A stretch of 43,337 bases of DNA from Herbiconiux sp. (lineage in GTDB: Bacteria; Actinomycetota; Actinomycetes; Actinomycetales; Microbacteriaceae). Shown here piece by piece: positions 31,558-38,373 of the stretch. The stretch covers positions 1 to 43,337 of the forward strand of contig NZ_JAHFUW010000041.1 of NCBI RefSeq assembly GCF_023264855.1. The letters are read 5' to 3'. A program made the translations under genes and the position numbers. The notes under the pieces were generated by a model that saw only the letters and a program-made list of their open reading frames with translations, was not told the DNA's origin and did no database searches. Numbering within the stretch: the first letter of the stretch is position 1; every line of letters starts with the position of its first letter.

Positions 31558-32400
31558 TCAGCCGGCGGCCACCACCTGGGCGCCGAGCACCACGAGCAGC
31601 GCGAGCTTGTCGGCACTGGGAGACCCGGGGGTGGCCGTGAACACGAGCAGCGACTGCGCCTGGTCGGGGTCGTAGACCACCTGGCAGTAGAGCGAGAGCT
31701 CGCCGACCTCCGGATGCGCGAAGCGCTTCTCCTCGGTGTACCGCAGGCCGACCTCGCTCTCGGCCCACAGCGCCGCGAAGTCGGGGCTCTGGGCCAGCAG
31801 GTGCTGCACCATCTCGGCGGCCTCGGAATCCGGTCCGCGCTGGGCGGCGGCGCGGCGCAGCTGGGCCACCTGCACGCGGGCGTGCCGCGGCTGGTCCTCG
31901 CGCGGATAGATGTCCCGCGAGGCGGGATCGGCGAACCAGCGGTAGGTCGAGCTGCGCATCCGGCCCGTGTGCCGCGTCTGGTCGCCGAGCAGCGCGACCG
32001 CGGGCGGGGTCTGCACGATCGTCTCGCCGAGCGAACCCATGATCTGCGCGGGGGTATCGGCGAGGCGGTCCAGGATGCGCATCAGCCCCGGGCTGACATG
32101 CTCGCTCGACGCGGCCCGGCCGGGTGGGCGCAGGCCCGCCAGCAGGAACAGGTGGTCGCGCTCGTCGATCGTGAGCCGGAGCCCGCGGGCGATCGCCGCC
32201 ACCATCTGCTCGGAGGGCTGCGGCCCGTCGCCGCGCTCGAGCCGGGCCAGGTAGTCGGCCGACATGTCCGAGAGCTCGGCGACCTCCTCGCGGCGCAGGC
32301 CGCTGGTGCGCCGCCGGCTGCCGCGGCGAAGGCCCACGTCTTCGGGCTGCAGCGCCTCACGGCGGGTGCGGAGGAATTCTCCGAAAGCCGTGCGATCCAT
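31558..32400 (-). CDS. XRE-family regulator with MmyB-like ligand domain
   Basis: This 280-residue transcriptional regulator has an N-terminal helix-turn-helix of the XRE type (about 8-70; FLRTRREALQPEDVGL, GLRREEVAELSDMSADYLARLERG). The longer C-terminal domain is typical of MmyB-like regulators (GSLGETIVQTPPAVALLGD, YRWFADPASRDIY, SEVGLRYTEEKRFAHPEVGELSLYCQ), thought to bind a small lipid-like ligand. The ATG at 32400 has AGGAG about eight bases upstream; the basic extension upstream is rejected as start. It is divergent from an SDR gene across a 31-bp inverted repeat, the classic arrangement of such regulators with the dehydrogenase they repress. Confidence 0.92.
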   Translation of the reverse strand: MDRTAFGEFLRTRREALQPEDVGLRRGSRRRTSGLRREEVAELSDMSADYLARLERGDGPQPSEQMVAAIARGLRLTIDERDHLFLLAGLRPPGRAASSEHVSPGLMRILDRLADTPAQIMGSLGETIVQTPPAVALLGDQTRHTGRMRSSTYRWFADPASRDIYPREDQPRHARVQVAQLRRAAAQRGPDSEAAEMVQHLLAQSPDFAALWAESEVGLRYTEEKRFAHPEVGELSLYCQVVYDPDQAQSLLVFTATPGSPSADKLALLVVLGAQVVAAG

Positions 32401-32483
32401 CGGCGCTCCTCGCCTCTCCCGCCGCATCCGGCGCCTGCCGCGGCGCATCCGGCCGCCCCTCCACTCTGACGGGTCGGCGCGCG

Positions 32484-32514
32484 CTTATCCACTGCCTGGC
32501 ATTCAGTGGATGAG
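32484..32514. promoter_or_regulatory. operator-like inverted repeat between XRE regulator and SDR gene
   Basis: CTTATCCACTG (32484-32494) and CAGTGGATGAG (32504-32514) match at 10 of 11 positions as inverted arms around a nine-base spacer. It sits centrally in the 156-base divergent gap. A dimeric XRE regulator bound here would control both genes. Confidence 0.7.
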
Positions 32515-32556
32515 CGTGTCCTGGTGCGCCCTCGCCGGCCGGAGTGGACTACCGGC

Positions 32557-33315
32557 ATGGACATCACCGGAAACACCCTCTTCATCCCCGGCGCGACCTC
32601 GGGCATCGGCCTCGGTCTCGCGCTCCGCTTCCAGGCCGCCGGCAACACGGTCATCGTGGGCGGCCGTCGCCGCGCACTGCTCGAGCAGATCGCCGCCGAG
32701 CATCCCGGCATCGGCACGGTCGAGGTCGACATCACCGACCCGGCATCGATCCTGGCCGCCCGCGACGAGGTGCTCGCGGCGCATCCGCAGCTCGACGCCG
32801 TGATCGCGATGGCCGGCATCATGCTGCCCGAAGACCTCACCGAACCCGCCTCGCTCGAGATCGCCGAGCGCACCGTCACCACGAACCTGCTCGGGCCGAT
32901 CCGCCTGGCCTCGGCCTTTCTGCCGCAGCTGATCGCCCGCGCCTCGGCCGGTGCCCGCCCCGCCTTTGTGACGGTCTCCTCGGGCCTGGCCTACGTTCCG
33001 CTGCCGGCCACGCCCACCTACAGCGCCACGAAGGCCGCCATCCACTCGTTCACGGATGCGATGCGCGTGCAGCTGCAGGGCACCGGCGTGCAGGTGGTCG
33101 AGCTGGTTCCCCCGGCGGTCGGCACCACTCTGATGGGACTGGACCAAACCGACTACGCGATGCCGCTCGAGCAGTTCCTCGACGAGGTGATGGCCCTGTT
33201 CGCGGCCGACCCCGCCGCCGAGCAGATCGTCGTCGACCGCGTGCGCTGGCAGCGGTTCGCCACCGCCGAGGGCCGCTACGCCGAGGTGCTCGAGGCCCAG
33301 TCCGCCCGTCACTGA
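32557..33315 (+). CDS. short-chain dehydrogenase/reductase (DltE-like)
   Basis: This is a 252-residue classical SDR. The nucleotide-binding motif is FIPGATSGIGLGLALRFQ, the NNAG-equivalent is AMAGIM, catalytic Ser is in FVTVSSGLAY and Tyr/Lys in TYSATKAAIHSF. The sequence resembles COG3967 (DltE-like) oxidoreductases, often paired with MmyB-like regulators. Arg at GGRRR after the second strand suggests NADP(H). The ATG at 32557 is preferred because it starts just before the first strand (MDITGNTLFIPGA). Substrate unknown; regulation by the adjacent XRE protein is likely. Confidence 0.9.
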   Translation: MDITGNTLFIPGATSGIGLGLALRFQAAGNTVIVGGRRRALLEQIAAEHPGIGTVEVDITDPASILAARDEVLAAHPQLDAVIAMAGIMLPEDLTEPASLEIAERTVTTNLLGPIRLASAFLPQLIARASAGARPAFVTVSSGLAYVPLPATPTYSATKAAIHSFTDAMRVQLQGTGVQVVELVPPAVGTTLMGLDQTDYAMPLEQFLDEVMALFAADPAAEQIVVDRVRWQRFATAEGRYAEVLEAQSARH

Positions 33316-33331
33316 CGCTGACGCTGACGCT
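33312..33331 (+). repeat. CTGACG short tandem repeat
   Basis: Three and a third copies of CTGACG begin in the last codon of the SDR gene and fill the start of the convergent gap. Another CTGACG follows near 33342. Possible slippage site; no function implied. Confidence 0.6.
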
Positions 33332-33351
33332 CCCCCTCTCGCTGACGCGAC

Positions 33352-34581
33352 CTACGGCGAGCTGGCCGGGACCGGCGCGGGGGGCGTGCGGCCGGGCATC
33401 CGGAGGGCGAAGAGGGAGGCGGCGGCCATGAGCACGAAGGCCGAGGCGAAGGCGGCCTCGTAGGAGAAGGCGTCGACGAGGAGGCCCGCGACCAGCGGGC
33501 CGGCGATGGCACCGGCATCCGCCACCGCCTGGAAGACCGCGACGGGCTGCCCGCCGCGCCCGCCTGCGGCATCGCCCACCGAGGCGGCCGGCGCCGTGCC
33601 CATGAACGCCGCGGCCACGCCGTAGATGCACAGCAGCACGATCAGCAGCCAGAGCGAGGTGACCAGCGGGATGGCGAGCATCACGACGGCTCCCACCGCG
33701 AAGGCGCCGACGATGGCGGGCTTGCGGCCCACCGAGTCGACGAAGCGGCCGGCCGGCAGCAGCGCGAGGGTCTGGGCCACGGCGGCGACCGCGAAGGCGA
33801 TGCCCGTCCAGGCGGGCTCGCCGTGCAGCACCTCCACCACGAGCACCGGGATCAGGGCGCTGCGCACCCCGAGGGCCGACCAGCCCTGGGCGAGGTTCGC
33901 CAGCAGCGCCGACTGGTAGCGGCGGTCGCGCAGCACCTCCCGGAACGGCTTGGGCGGCTCGGGCGGGGGCGCCGCCGGGTCGTGCATGCGCCGCTCGAGC
34001 AGCACCAGCCCGACGGTGCCGGCGATCACCAGGGTGCCCGCGTAGAAGAAGAACGGGGCGTGCAGCGAGATGCCGGCGAGCAGTCCGCCCACCGCCGGGC
34101 CCGCCATTCCGCCGATCAGGAAGCCGCCCTGATAGAAGCCGACGGCCCGGCCGCGCACCGCGGGGTCGACGGAGCCGAGCAGCAGGCTCATGGCCGACAC
34201 CGAGAACATGGCCGATCCGACCCCGCCGGCTCCGCGCAGCAGCAGTACCTGCGGGTAGGTGTCGGCAAGGCCCACGAGCGCGCTGGAGAGCGCGACGATG
34301 CCGATGCCCACGGCCAGGATCACGCGTTCGCCGCCGAGGTCGATCAGCTTGCCCACGAAGGGGTTGGCGACCAGCCGCATCACGGCGAACGCCGACACGA
34401 CGGCGCCCACTTCGAGGTAGCCCACACCGAAGCTGCGCACGTAGACGGGCAGCACGGGCACCACCACGCCGAAGCCCAGCATCACGAAGAACGCCACGAC
34501 GCCGAGCACGATCACGTCGCGCGGCAATCCGGCGCCGCGTCCCCACAGCGCACGGCGAAGGGTGTCGGATGCGCGGCTCAC
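33352..34581 (-). CDS. MFS transporter (drug/metabolite efflux type)
   Basis: This is a 409-residue major-facilitator permease with 12 predicted helices in two halves joined by a charged loop (LERRMHDPAAPPPEPPKPFR). The loop after TM2 reads NPFVGKLIDLGGERVIL and its counterpart in the second half LPAGRFVDSVGRKPAIVG, the DHA-type MFS signature. Motif C-like Gly-rich sequence GGFLIGGMAGPAVGGLLAG in TM5 points to a proton-driven exporter. The start is the GTG at 34581, with TACGCT six bases upstream and no Shine-Dalgarno. Substrate unknown. Monocistronic. Confidence 0.9.
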   Translation of the reverse strand: MSRASDTLRRALWGRGAGLPRDVIVLGVVAFFVMLGFGVVVPVLPVYVRSFGVGYLEVGAVVSAFAVMRLVANPFVGKLIDLGGERVILAVGIGIVALSSALVGLADTYPQVLLLRGAGGVGSAMFSVSAMSLLLGSVDPAVRGRAVGFYQGGFLIGGMAGPAVGGLLAGISLHAPFFFYAGTLVIAGTVGLVLLERRMHDPAAPPPEPPKPFREVLRDRRYQSALLANLAQGWSALGVRSALIPVLVVEVLHGEPAWTGIAFAVAAVAQTLALLPAGRFVDSVGRKPAIVGAFAVGAVVMLAIPLVTSLWLLIVLLCIYGVAAAFMGTAPAASVGDAAGGRGGQPVAVFQAVADAGAIAGPLVAGLLVDAFSYEAAFASAFVLMAAASLFALRMPGRTPPAPVPASSP

Positions 34582-34587
34582 CGAACA

Positions 34588-34593
34588 AGCGTA
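34588..34593 (-). promoter_or_regulatory. -10 box, leaderless start of MFS gene
   Basis: On the minus strand TACGCT, six bases, then the GTG start at 34581. Confidence 0.45.
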
Positions 34594-34638
34594 GTTCGCT
34601 CGTGAGCGCAGGTGGTCACTGTGGCCGCCAGGAGAAGG

Positions 34639-34693
34639 GTGTGATGCGCGCGGCGAGCTCGGGGGCGCTCAGGGTGAGCCGCGCGCATCACAC
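34639..34693. repeat. long perfect inverted repeat (16-bp arms)
   Basis: GTGTGATGCGCGCGGC (34639-34654) and its exact complement (34678-34693) enclose a 23-base G-rich loop that can itself pair GAGC with GCTC. There is no T run. It lies about 45 bases upstream of the MFS promoter, so it is not a terminator for that gene. It could be a REP/MITE-like element or part of a structured RNA. Confidence 0.75.
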
Positions 34694-34696
34694 TAA

Positions 34697-34716
34697 CGAC
34701 ATCCGGGTAGATGTCG
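34697..34716. repeat. second hairpin, CGACATC/GATGTCG
   Basis: Perfect seven-base arms (34697-34703, 34710-34716) with a six-base loop, only three bases after the long hairpin. The two stems probably belong to the same element. Confidence 0.55.
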
Positions 34717-34995
34717 CGGGCCGCCGTTCGGGTGGGTGATCCGCAGCTCGGTCTTTGGGGTACCGGCGCGGCCCGTTCGGGGCGGTTGAAACATTACCCG
34801 CACTGCACCGCCGCGCAAACGGGCGTGTCGCGTGGCCGGCCCCCGGTCACCCACTCCGAATCGCTACACCTGACCAGGCATTTCTCGTGCCCCGACTGTC
34901 TGTTGCCGGCCCTGATTCTTGAGCAAGAACTGAGGTAGTCCTGCGCTGACGATGAGGTGAGCCCCTGAGGCCTGAGCCCCGGGGGCCGCAGCCCC

Positions 34996-35001
34996 TACGA
35001 T
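34996..35001 (+). promoter_or_regulatory. -10 box for AI-2E-family transporter gene
   Basis: TACGAT lies 31 bases before the ATG at 35033, allowing a leader of about 25 bases with GGAGAAG as ribosome site. The -35 region is weak. Confidence 0.35.
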
Positions 35002-35032
35002 GGGCATCGACGGCCTGATGATCGGAGAAGCA

Positions 35033-36102
35033 TGGCGAACGACGAACCCCGGCGGATCGCCCTGCTGAGCGGAGGACCGTTCCGGGTGGCGTTCGTCGCC
35101 ACCCTCGGCGTGCTGCTGGCTCTGCTGCTCGGCGCCGCGGTCGCCTCGCTGAGCACCGCGCTCACGCTGATCTTCGTGGCCTTCTTCGTGTGCCTCGGGC
35201 TCTACCCGACGGTGCGCTGGCTGGAGGCCCGCAAGTTCTCCCGCACCGGCGCCGTGCTCACCGTGATCGCCGGCTTCATCGTGGTGGTGGCGCTGCTGGC
35301 CTGGCTCGTCATCCCGATCGTGGTCGACCAGCTCACACAGCTGTTCACCTACCTGCCCAAGGGCTTCGGCGACATCCAGGACCAGCAGTGGTTCATCGAC
35401 GCCAACGACTCCTTCGGCGGAGCGCTCACGCCCGCGCTGGACTGGGTGCGCACCACCGTCACGAACCCCGACACCTGGTTCGCGGTCGGCGGCGGTGCGC
35501 TCAAGGTGGGCGCCGGCATCCTGAACGGCGTCTTCGGCGTGATCTTCGTGATCGCGCTGACGATCTACTTCGTGGCCGGGCTGGAGACCATCAAGACGAG
35601 CCTGTACTCGCTCGTGCCGGCCTCGCGCCGGGCCGGCGTGATGGAGCTCGGCGAGACCATCATGGAGTCGGTCGGCAAGTACCTCGGCGGGATGGTGATC
35701 CTGGCGGCCATCAACGCGGTGTTCACCTTCATCCTGCTCACGATCGCCGGGGTGCCGTTCGCCCCGGTGCTCGCCGCGCTCGCCTTCCCGATCACGCTCA
35801 TCCCGCTGGTCGGCAGCGTGATCAACCTCATCATCGTGACCATGGTGTCGCTGTTCGCCGGGCCGGAGACCGCACTCACGGTGGGCATCGTGATGCTCGT
35901 CTACGTGCAGTTCGAGGCCTACTTCCTCACCCCGCGGATCGTGGGCAAGGCGATCAGCATCCCGGGTTCGCTGGTGCTGATCGGCGCCATGGTGGGCGGT
36001 ACGCTGCTGGGGCTGCTGGGCGCGCTGATCGCCTGCCCGGTGACCGCCTCGGTGCTGCTGATCATCAAGAAGGTGGTCGTTCCGCGGCAGAACGCGGCAT
36101 GA
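35033..36102 (+). CDS. AI-2E/PerM-family transporter
   Basis: This is a 356-residue membrane protein of the AI-2E transporter (UPF0118/PerM) family with seven to eight helices. There is a helix pair at 22-60 (LLALLLGAAVASLSTALTLI, FVAFFVCLGLYPTV), a helix near 77-102, a soluble segment at about 105-150, and the conserved C-terminal block LAALAFPITLIPLVGSVINL, QFEAYFLTPRIVGKAI and PGSLVLIGAMVGGTLLG. The family includes AI-2 exporter TqsA and Na+/H+ antiporters, so substrate is open. GGAGAAG before the ATG is a good ribosome site. Its stop overlaps a 14-codon ORF leading to the cardiolipin synthase gene. Confidence 0.92.
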
Positions 36103-36143
36103 TCCGGATGCTGCGGCTGCGGCCGGCCGGGGCGACCGCGTGA
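36099..36143 (+). CDS. 14-codon bridging ORF (possible coupling peptide)
   Basis: The frame MIRMLRLRPAGATA starts at an ATG overlapping the transporter stop (ATGA, 36099-36102) and ends with a TGA overlapping the GTG of the next gene (GTGA, 36140-36143). Ribosomes could pass from one gene to the next by two successive overlaps. The peptide is basic with no recognised function. It may be coincidental, but both junctions are exact. Confidence 0.35.
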   Translation: MIRMLRLRPAGATA

Positions 36144-37603
36144 CGCCGCTGGAGACCGGCGAGACCCTGGCGCTCGTCCTGCTGGCCGCGCACATCGTGC
36201 TCGGCTTCGTCGCCACGGTGGCCGTCTCGGCGAACCGGCGGCCGTCGGCGGCGATCGCCTGGGTGCTCACCATCGTGTTCATCCCGTTCCTCGGCACGAT
36301 CGCCTTCCTGCTGGTGGGCCGGAGCCGGCTGCCCGAGCGGCGCCGTGCGCAACAGCGCTCGATCGACGCGCATTTCGCGGCGCAGACGTCGACGGCGGCG
36401 CTTCCGCCGGATCCCTCCGCGACTCCGGTGTGGCTGCCCTCGATCGTGCGGCTGAACACCTCGCTCGGGGCGCTGCCCCTGGTCGGCGGCAACACCGCGC
36501 GGCTCATCGAGGGCTACACCGAGTCGTTCGACGCGATGATCGAGGCGATCGATGCGGCGCACGTCCGCGTGCACGTGGAGTTCTACATCCTGGTGCTCGA
36601 CGACTCGACGCGCCCGTTCTTCGAGGCGCTGGCCCGGGCATCCGCTCGCGGCGTCGAGGTGCGGGTGCTGGCCGACCACCTCTCGGGCTTCCTCTACCCG
36701 CACCGGCGCGAGACACAGGAGTTCCTGGCCGCGGCGGGCTGCTCCTTCCGCGCGATGCTGCCGCTGCGGCCCCTGCGCGGCCAGTGGCAGCGGCCGGATC
36801 TGCGCAATCACCGCAAGCTCGTGGTGGTCGACGGCGCCGTCGCGTTCACCGGGTCGCAGAACCTCATCGACGAGACGTACCTGAAGCCGTCGAACGTGAA
36901 GCGGGGACTGCACTGGGTCGAGCTCATGATGCGGATCGACGGACCGGCCGCGCGCGAGCTCGACGCGGTGTTCATCACGGACTGGGCGGCGGAGGGCGGT
37001 GAGCTGCTGCCGTTCCTCGAGGTTCCGGATGCGGCCGCTGCAGCCGGGGCATCCGTCGCCCTGCAGACCGTGCCGAGCGGGCCGAGCTTCGACAACGACA
37101 ACAACCTCAAGCTGTTCGCGGCGCTGATCCACAAGGCGGAGCACCGCATCAGCATCACGAGCCCGTACTTCGTGCCGGAGGAGTCGATCCTGCTGGCGCT
37201 GGTCACGGCGGCCTCCCGCGGCCTGGACATCGAGCTGTTCGTCTCGGAGATCGGCGACCAGAAGCTGGTCTACCACGCGCAGCGCTCCTACTACGAGGCG
37301 CTTCTGCGGGCCGGGGTGCGCATCCACCTCTACCGGGCACCGGCGGTGCTGCACTCGAAGCACTTCACGATCGACGACGACGTGGCGATCGTGGGCTCGA
37401 GCAACATGGACATCCGCTCGTTCAGCCTGAACGCCGAGGTGTCGATGCTCGTGCACTCCCGCCCTTTGGTCGACCGGATGCGCGAGGTGGAAGACCGCTA
37501 CCGCTCGCTCAGCCGCGAGCTCACGCTCGAGGAGTGGCTGCGCCGCCCGCTCGGCGAGAAGACCTGGGACAACCTGGCGCGCCTCACCTCGTCCCTGCAG
37601 TGA
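36140..37603 (+). CDS. cls: cardiolipin synthase (phospholipase D type)
   Basis: This 487-residue enzyme joins two phosphatidylglycerol molecules, or a related pair, into cardiolipin at the membrane. Two N-terminal transmembrane helices are at about 8-30 and 38-60 (LALVLLAAHIVLGFVATVAV and a second). Both HxK(x)4D phosphatidyl-transfer motifs are intact: His224/Lys226/Asp231 in RNHRKLVVVDG and His405/Lys407/Asp412 in LHSKHFTIDDD, each followed by the usual GSxN (FTGSQN, VGSSNMD). The start is the GTG at 36140, seen as GTGA with the bridging ORF. No independent ribosome site is evident, which supports coupling. It converges on the GntR gene with an 18-base gap. Confidence 0.93.
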   Translation: MTPLETGETLALVLLAAHIVLGFVATVAVSANRRPSAAIAWVLTIVFIPFLGTIAFLLVGRSRLPERRRAQQRSIDAHFAAQTSTAALPPDPSATPVWLPSIVRLNTSLGALPLVGGNTARLIEGYTESFDAMIEAIDAAHVRVHVEFYILVLDDSTRPFFEALARASARGVEVRVLADHLSGFLYPHRRETQEFLAAAGCSFRAMLPLRPLRGQWQRPDLRNHRKLVVVDGAVAFTGSQNLIDETYLKPSNVKRGLHWVELMMRIDGPAARELDAVFITDWAAEGGELLPFLEVPDAAAAAGASVALQTVPSGPSFDNDNNLKLFAALIHKAEHRISITSPYFVPEESILLALVTAASRGLDIELFVSEIGDQKLVYHAQRSYYEALLRAGVRIHLYRAPAVLHSKHFTIDDDVAIVGSSNMDIRSFSLNAEVSMLVHSRPLVDRMREVEDRYRSLSRELTLEEWLRRPLGEKTWDNLARLTSSLQ

Positions 37604-37621
37604 CCGCCGCGCCGGCGACGC

Positions 37622-38275
37622 TCAGGGGGCGGCGGCGAGGGCTGCTATCAGGCGGTCGCTGGCGCGGGTGAGGTGGCCGTGCAGGCACTGCACGGCGGCG
37701 TCGGCGTCGCCCGCGGCGATGTGGTCGAGGATCTGCTGGTGCTCGTCGGCGATCTGCTGCACGTCGAGCAGGCGGCGGCCCTGCACCTGCGCCATGCACA
37801 GGCGCACCTCGTCGACCAGGGAGAGGTACATCCGCTCCAGGCGCGGGCTCTCCAGGGCGACGACGAGCGCCGCGTGGAAGCGCATGTCGGGTTCGACCGA
37901 GTCGATGGATGCCGCCGCCCCGGTGGCGCGCACCCGGGCGTTCGCCTCGGTGGCGGCCGGCGGAACCGAACGCGCCGCCGCCAGTTCGCGGATCGCCTCG
38001 CTCTCCAGGCGCATCCGGGTGCGGTAGACGTCGCGCACGTCGTCGGCGTCGAGCACGGGCACCCGGGCCGGCTTGTGGGCGTCGCGCTGCAGCAGGCCCT
38101 CGGCGGTGAGCTTCTCGATCGCGGCCTTGGCCGTGGAGCGGGACACCCCGTACTCCTCGGCGACGATCGCCTCGGTGAGCGCCGTTCCACCCACCAGTTC
38201 CCCCGCGAACAGGCGCCCGCGGATGTCGTCGCCGACCGCCTCGACCACCGACACCGCTTCGATTCGCCGAACCAT
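37622..38275 (-). CDS. GntR-family (FCD/FadR subfamily) regulator
   Basis: This 217-residue regulator has an N-terminal winged helix (about 10-75; DIRGRLFAGELVGGTALTEA, YGVSRSTAKAAIEKLTAEGL) and a C-terminal FCD helical ligand domain (about 80-210) with metal-binding residues in PDMRFHAALV, ADEHQQILDHI and CLHGHLTRA. FCD proteins of this group bind carboxylates such as lactate or glycolate. It is divergent from the 2-hydroxyacid dehydrogenase gene, and the gap holds a site fitting the FadR/LldR operator pattern, so it very likely controls that gene and itself. The ATG at 38275 has GGGAGGG upstream. Confidence 0.92.
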   Translation of the reverse strand: MVRRIEAVSVVEAVGDDIRGRLFAGELVGGTALTEAIVAEEYGVSRSTAKAAIEKLTAEGLLQRDAHKPARVPVLDADDVRDVYRTRMRLESEAIRELAAARSVPPAATEANARVRATGAAASIDSVEPDMRFHAALVVALESPRLERMYLSLVDEVRLCMAQVQGRRLLDVQQIADEHQQILDHIAAGDADAAVQCLHGHLTRASDRLIAALAAAP

Positions 38276-38345
38276 CTGCCGCCCTCCCGCATCCGACCAC
38301 CGGATCGTTCCATCCTACTGGCGTCGACTCGTCATCTATGTAAAC

Positions 38346-38356
38346 TTGTCGGACAA
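38346..38356. promoter_or_regulatory. FadR-type operator TTGTCGGACAA
   Basis: This is a perfect palindrome matching TnGTnnnACnA, the general site of the FadR subfamily of GntR regulators. It lies 17 bases before the dehydrogenase start and next to the AT-rich TATGTAAAC stretch (38338-38345) that could be its -10 region. Binding would block transcription or translation start. Confidence 0.72.
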
Positions 38357-38373
38357 CGGCGAGAGGAACGTCC

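Larger units (their letters stand above)
34582..35032. other. 451-base gene-free stretch with hairpins
   Basis: This is the largest gap in the window. It has lower GC and irregular third-position bias; a possible 75-codon frame inside lacks coding character. It contains the long hairpin at 34639-34693, the smaller stem at 34697-34716, a distant inverted pair GTGGGTGA/TCACCCAC (34732-34739 and 34847-34854), the palindrome TTCTTG-AG-CAAGAA (34916-34929), and a TACGAT -10 candidate at 34996-35001 for the gene at 35033. No tRNA or known riboswitch is recognised. Confidence 0.6.

Noticed and set aside
34711-34938. A 75-codon plus-strand frame in the large gap
   Set aside because: No ribosome site, mixed composition without third-position bias, and it overlaps the hairpin stem at 34710-34716.
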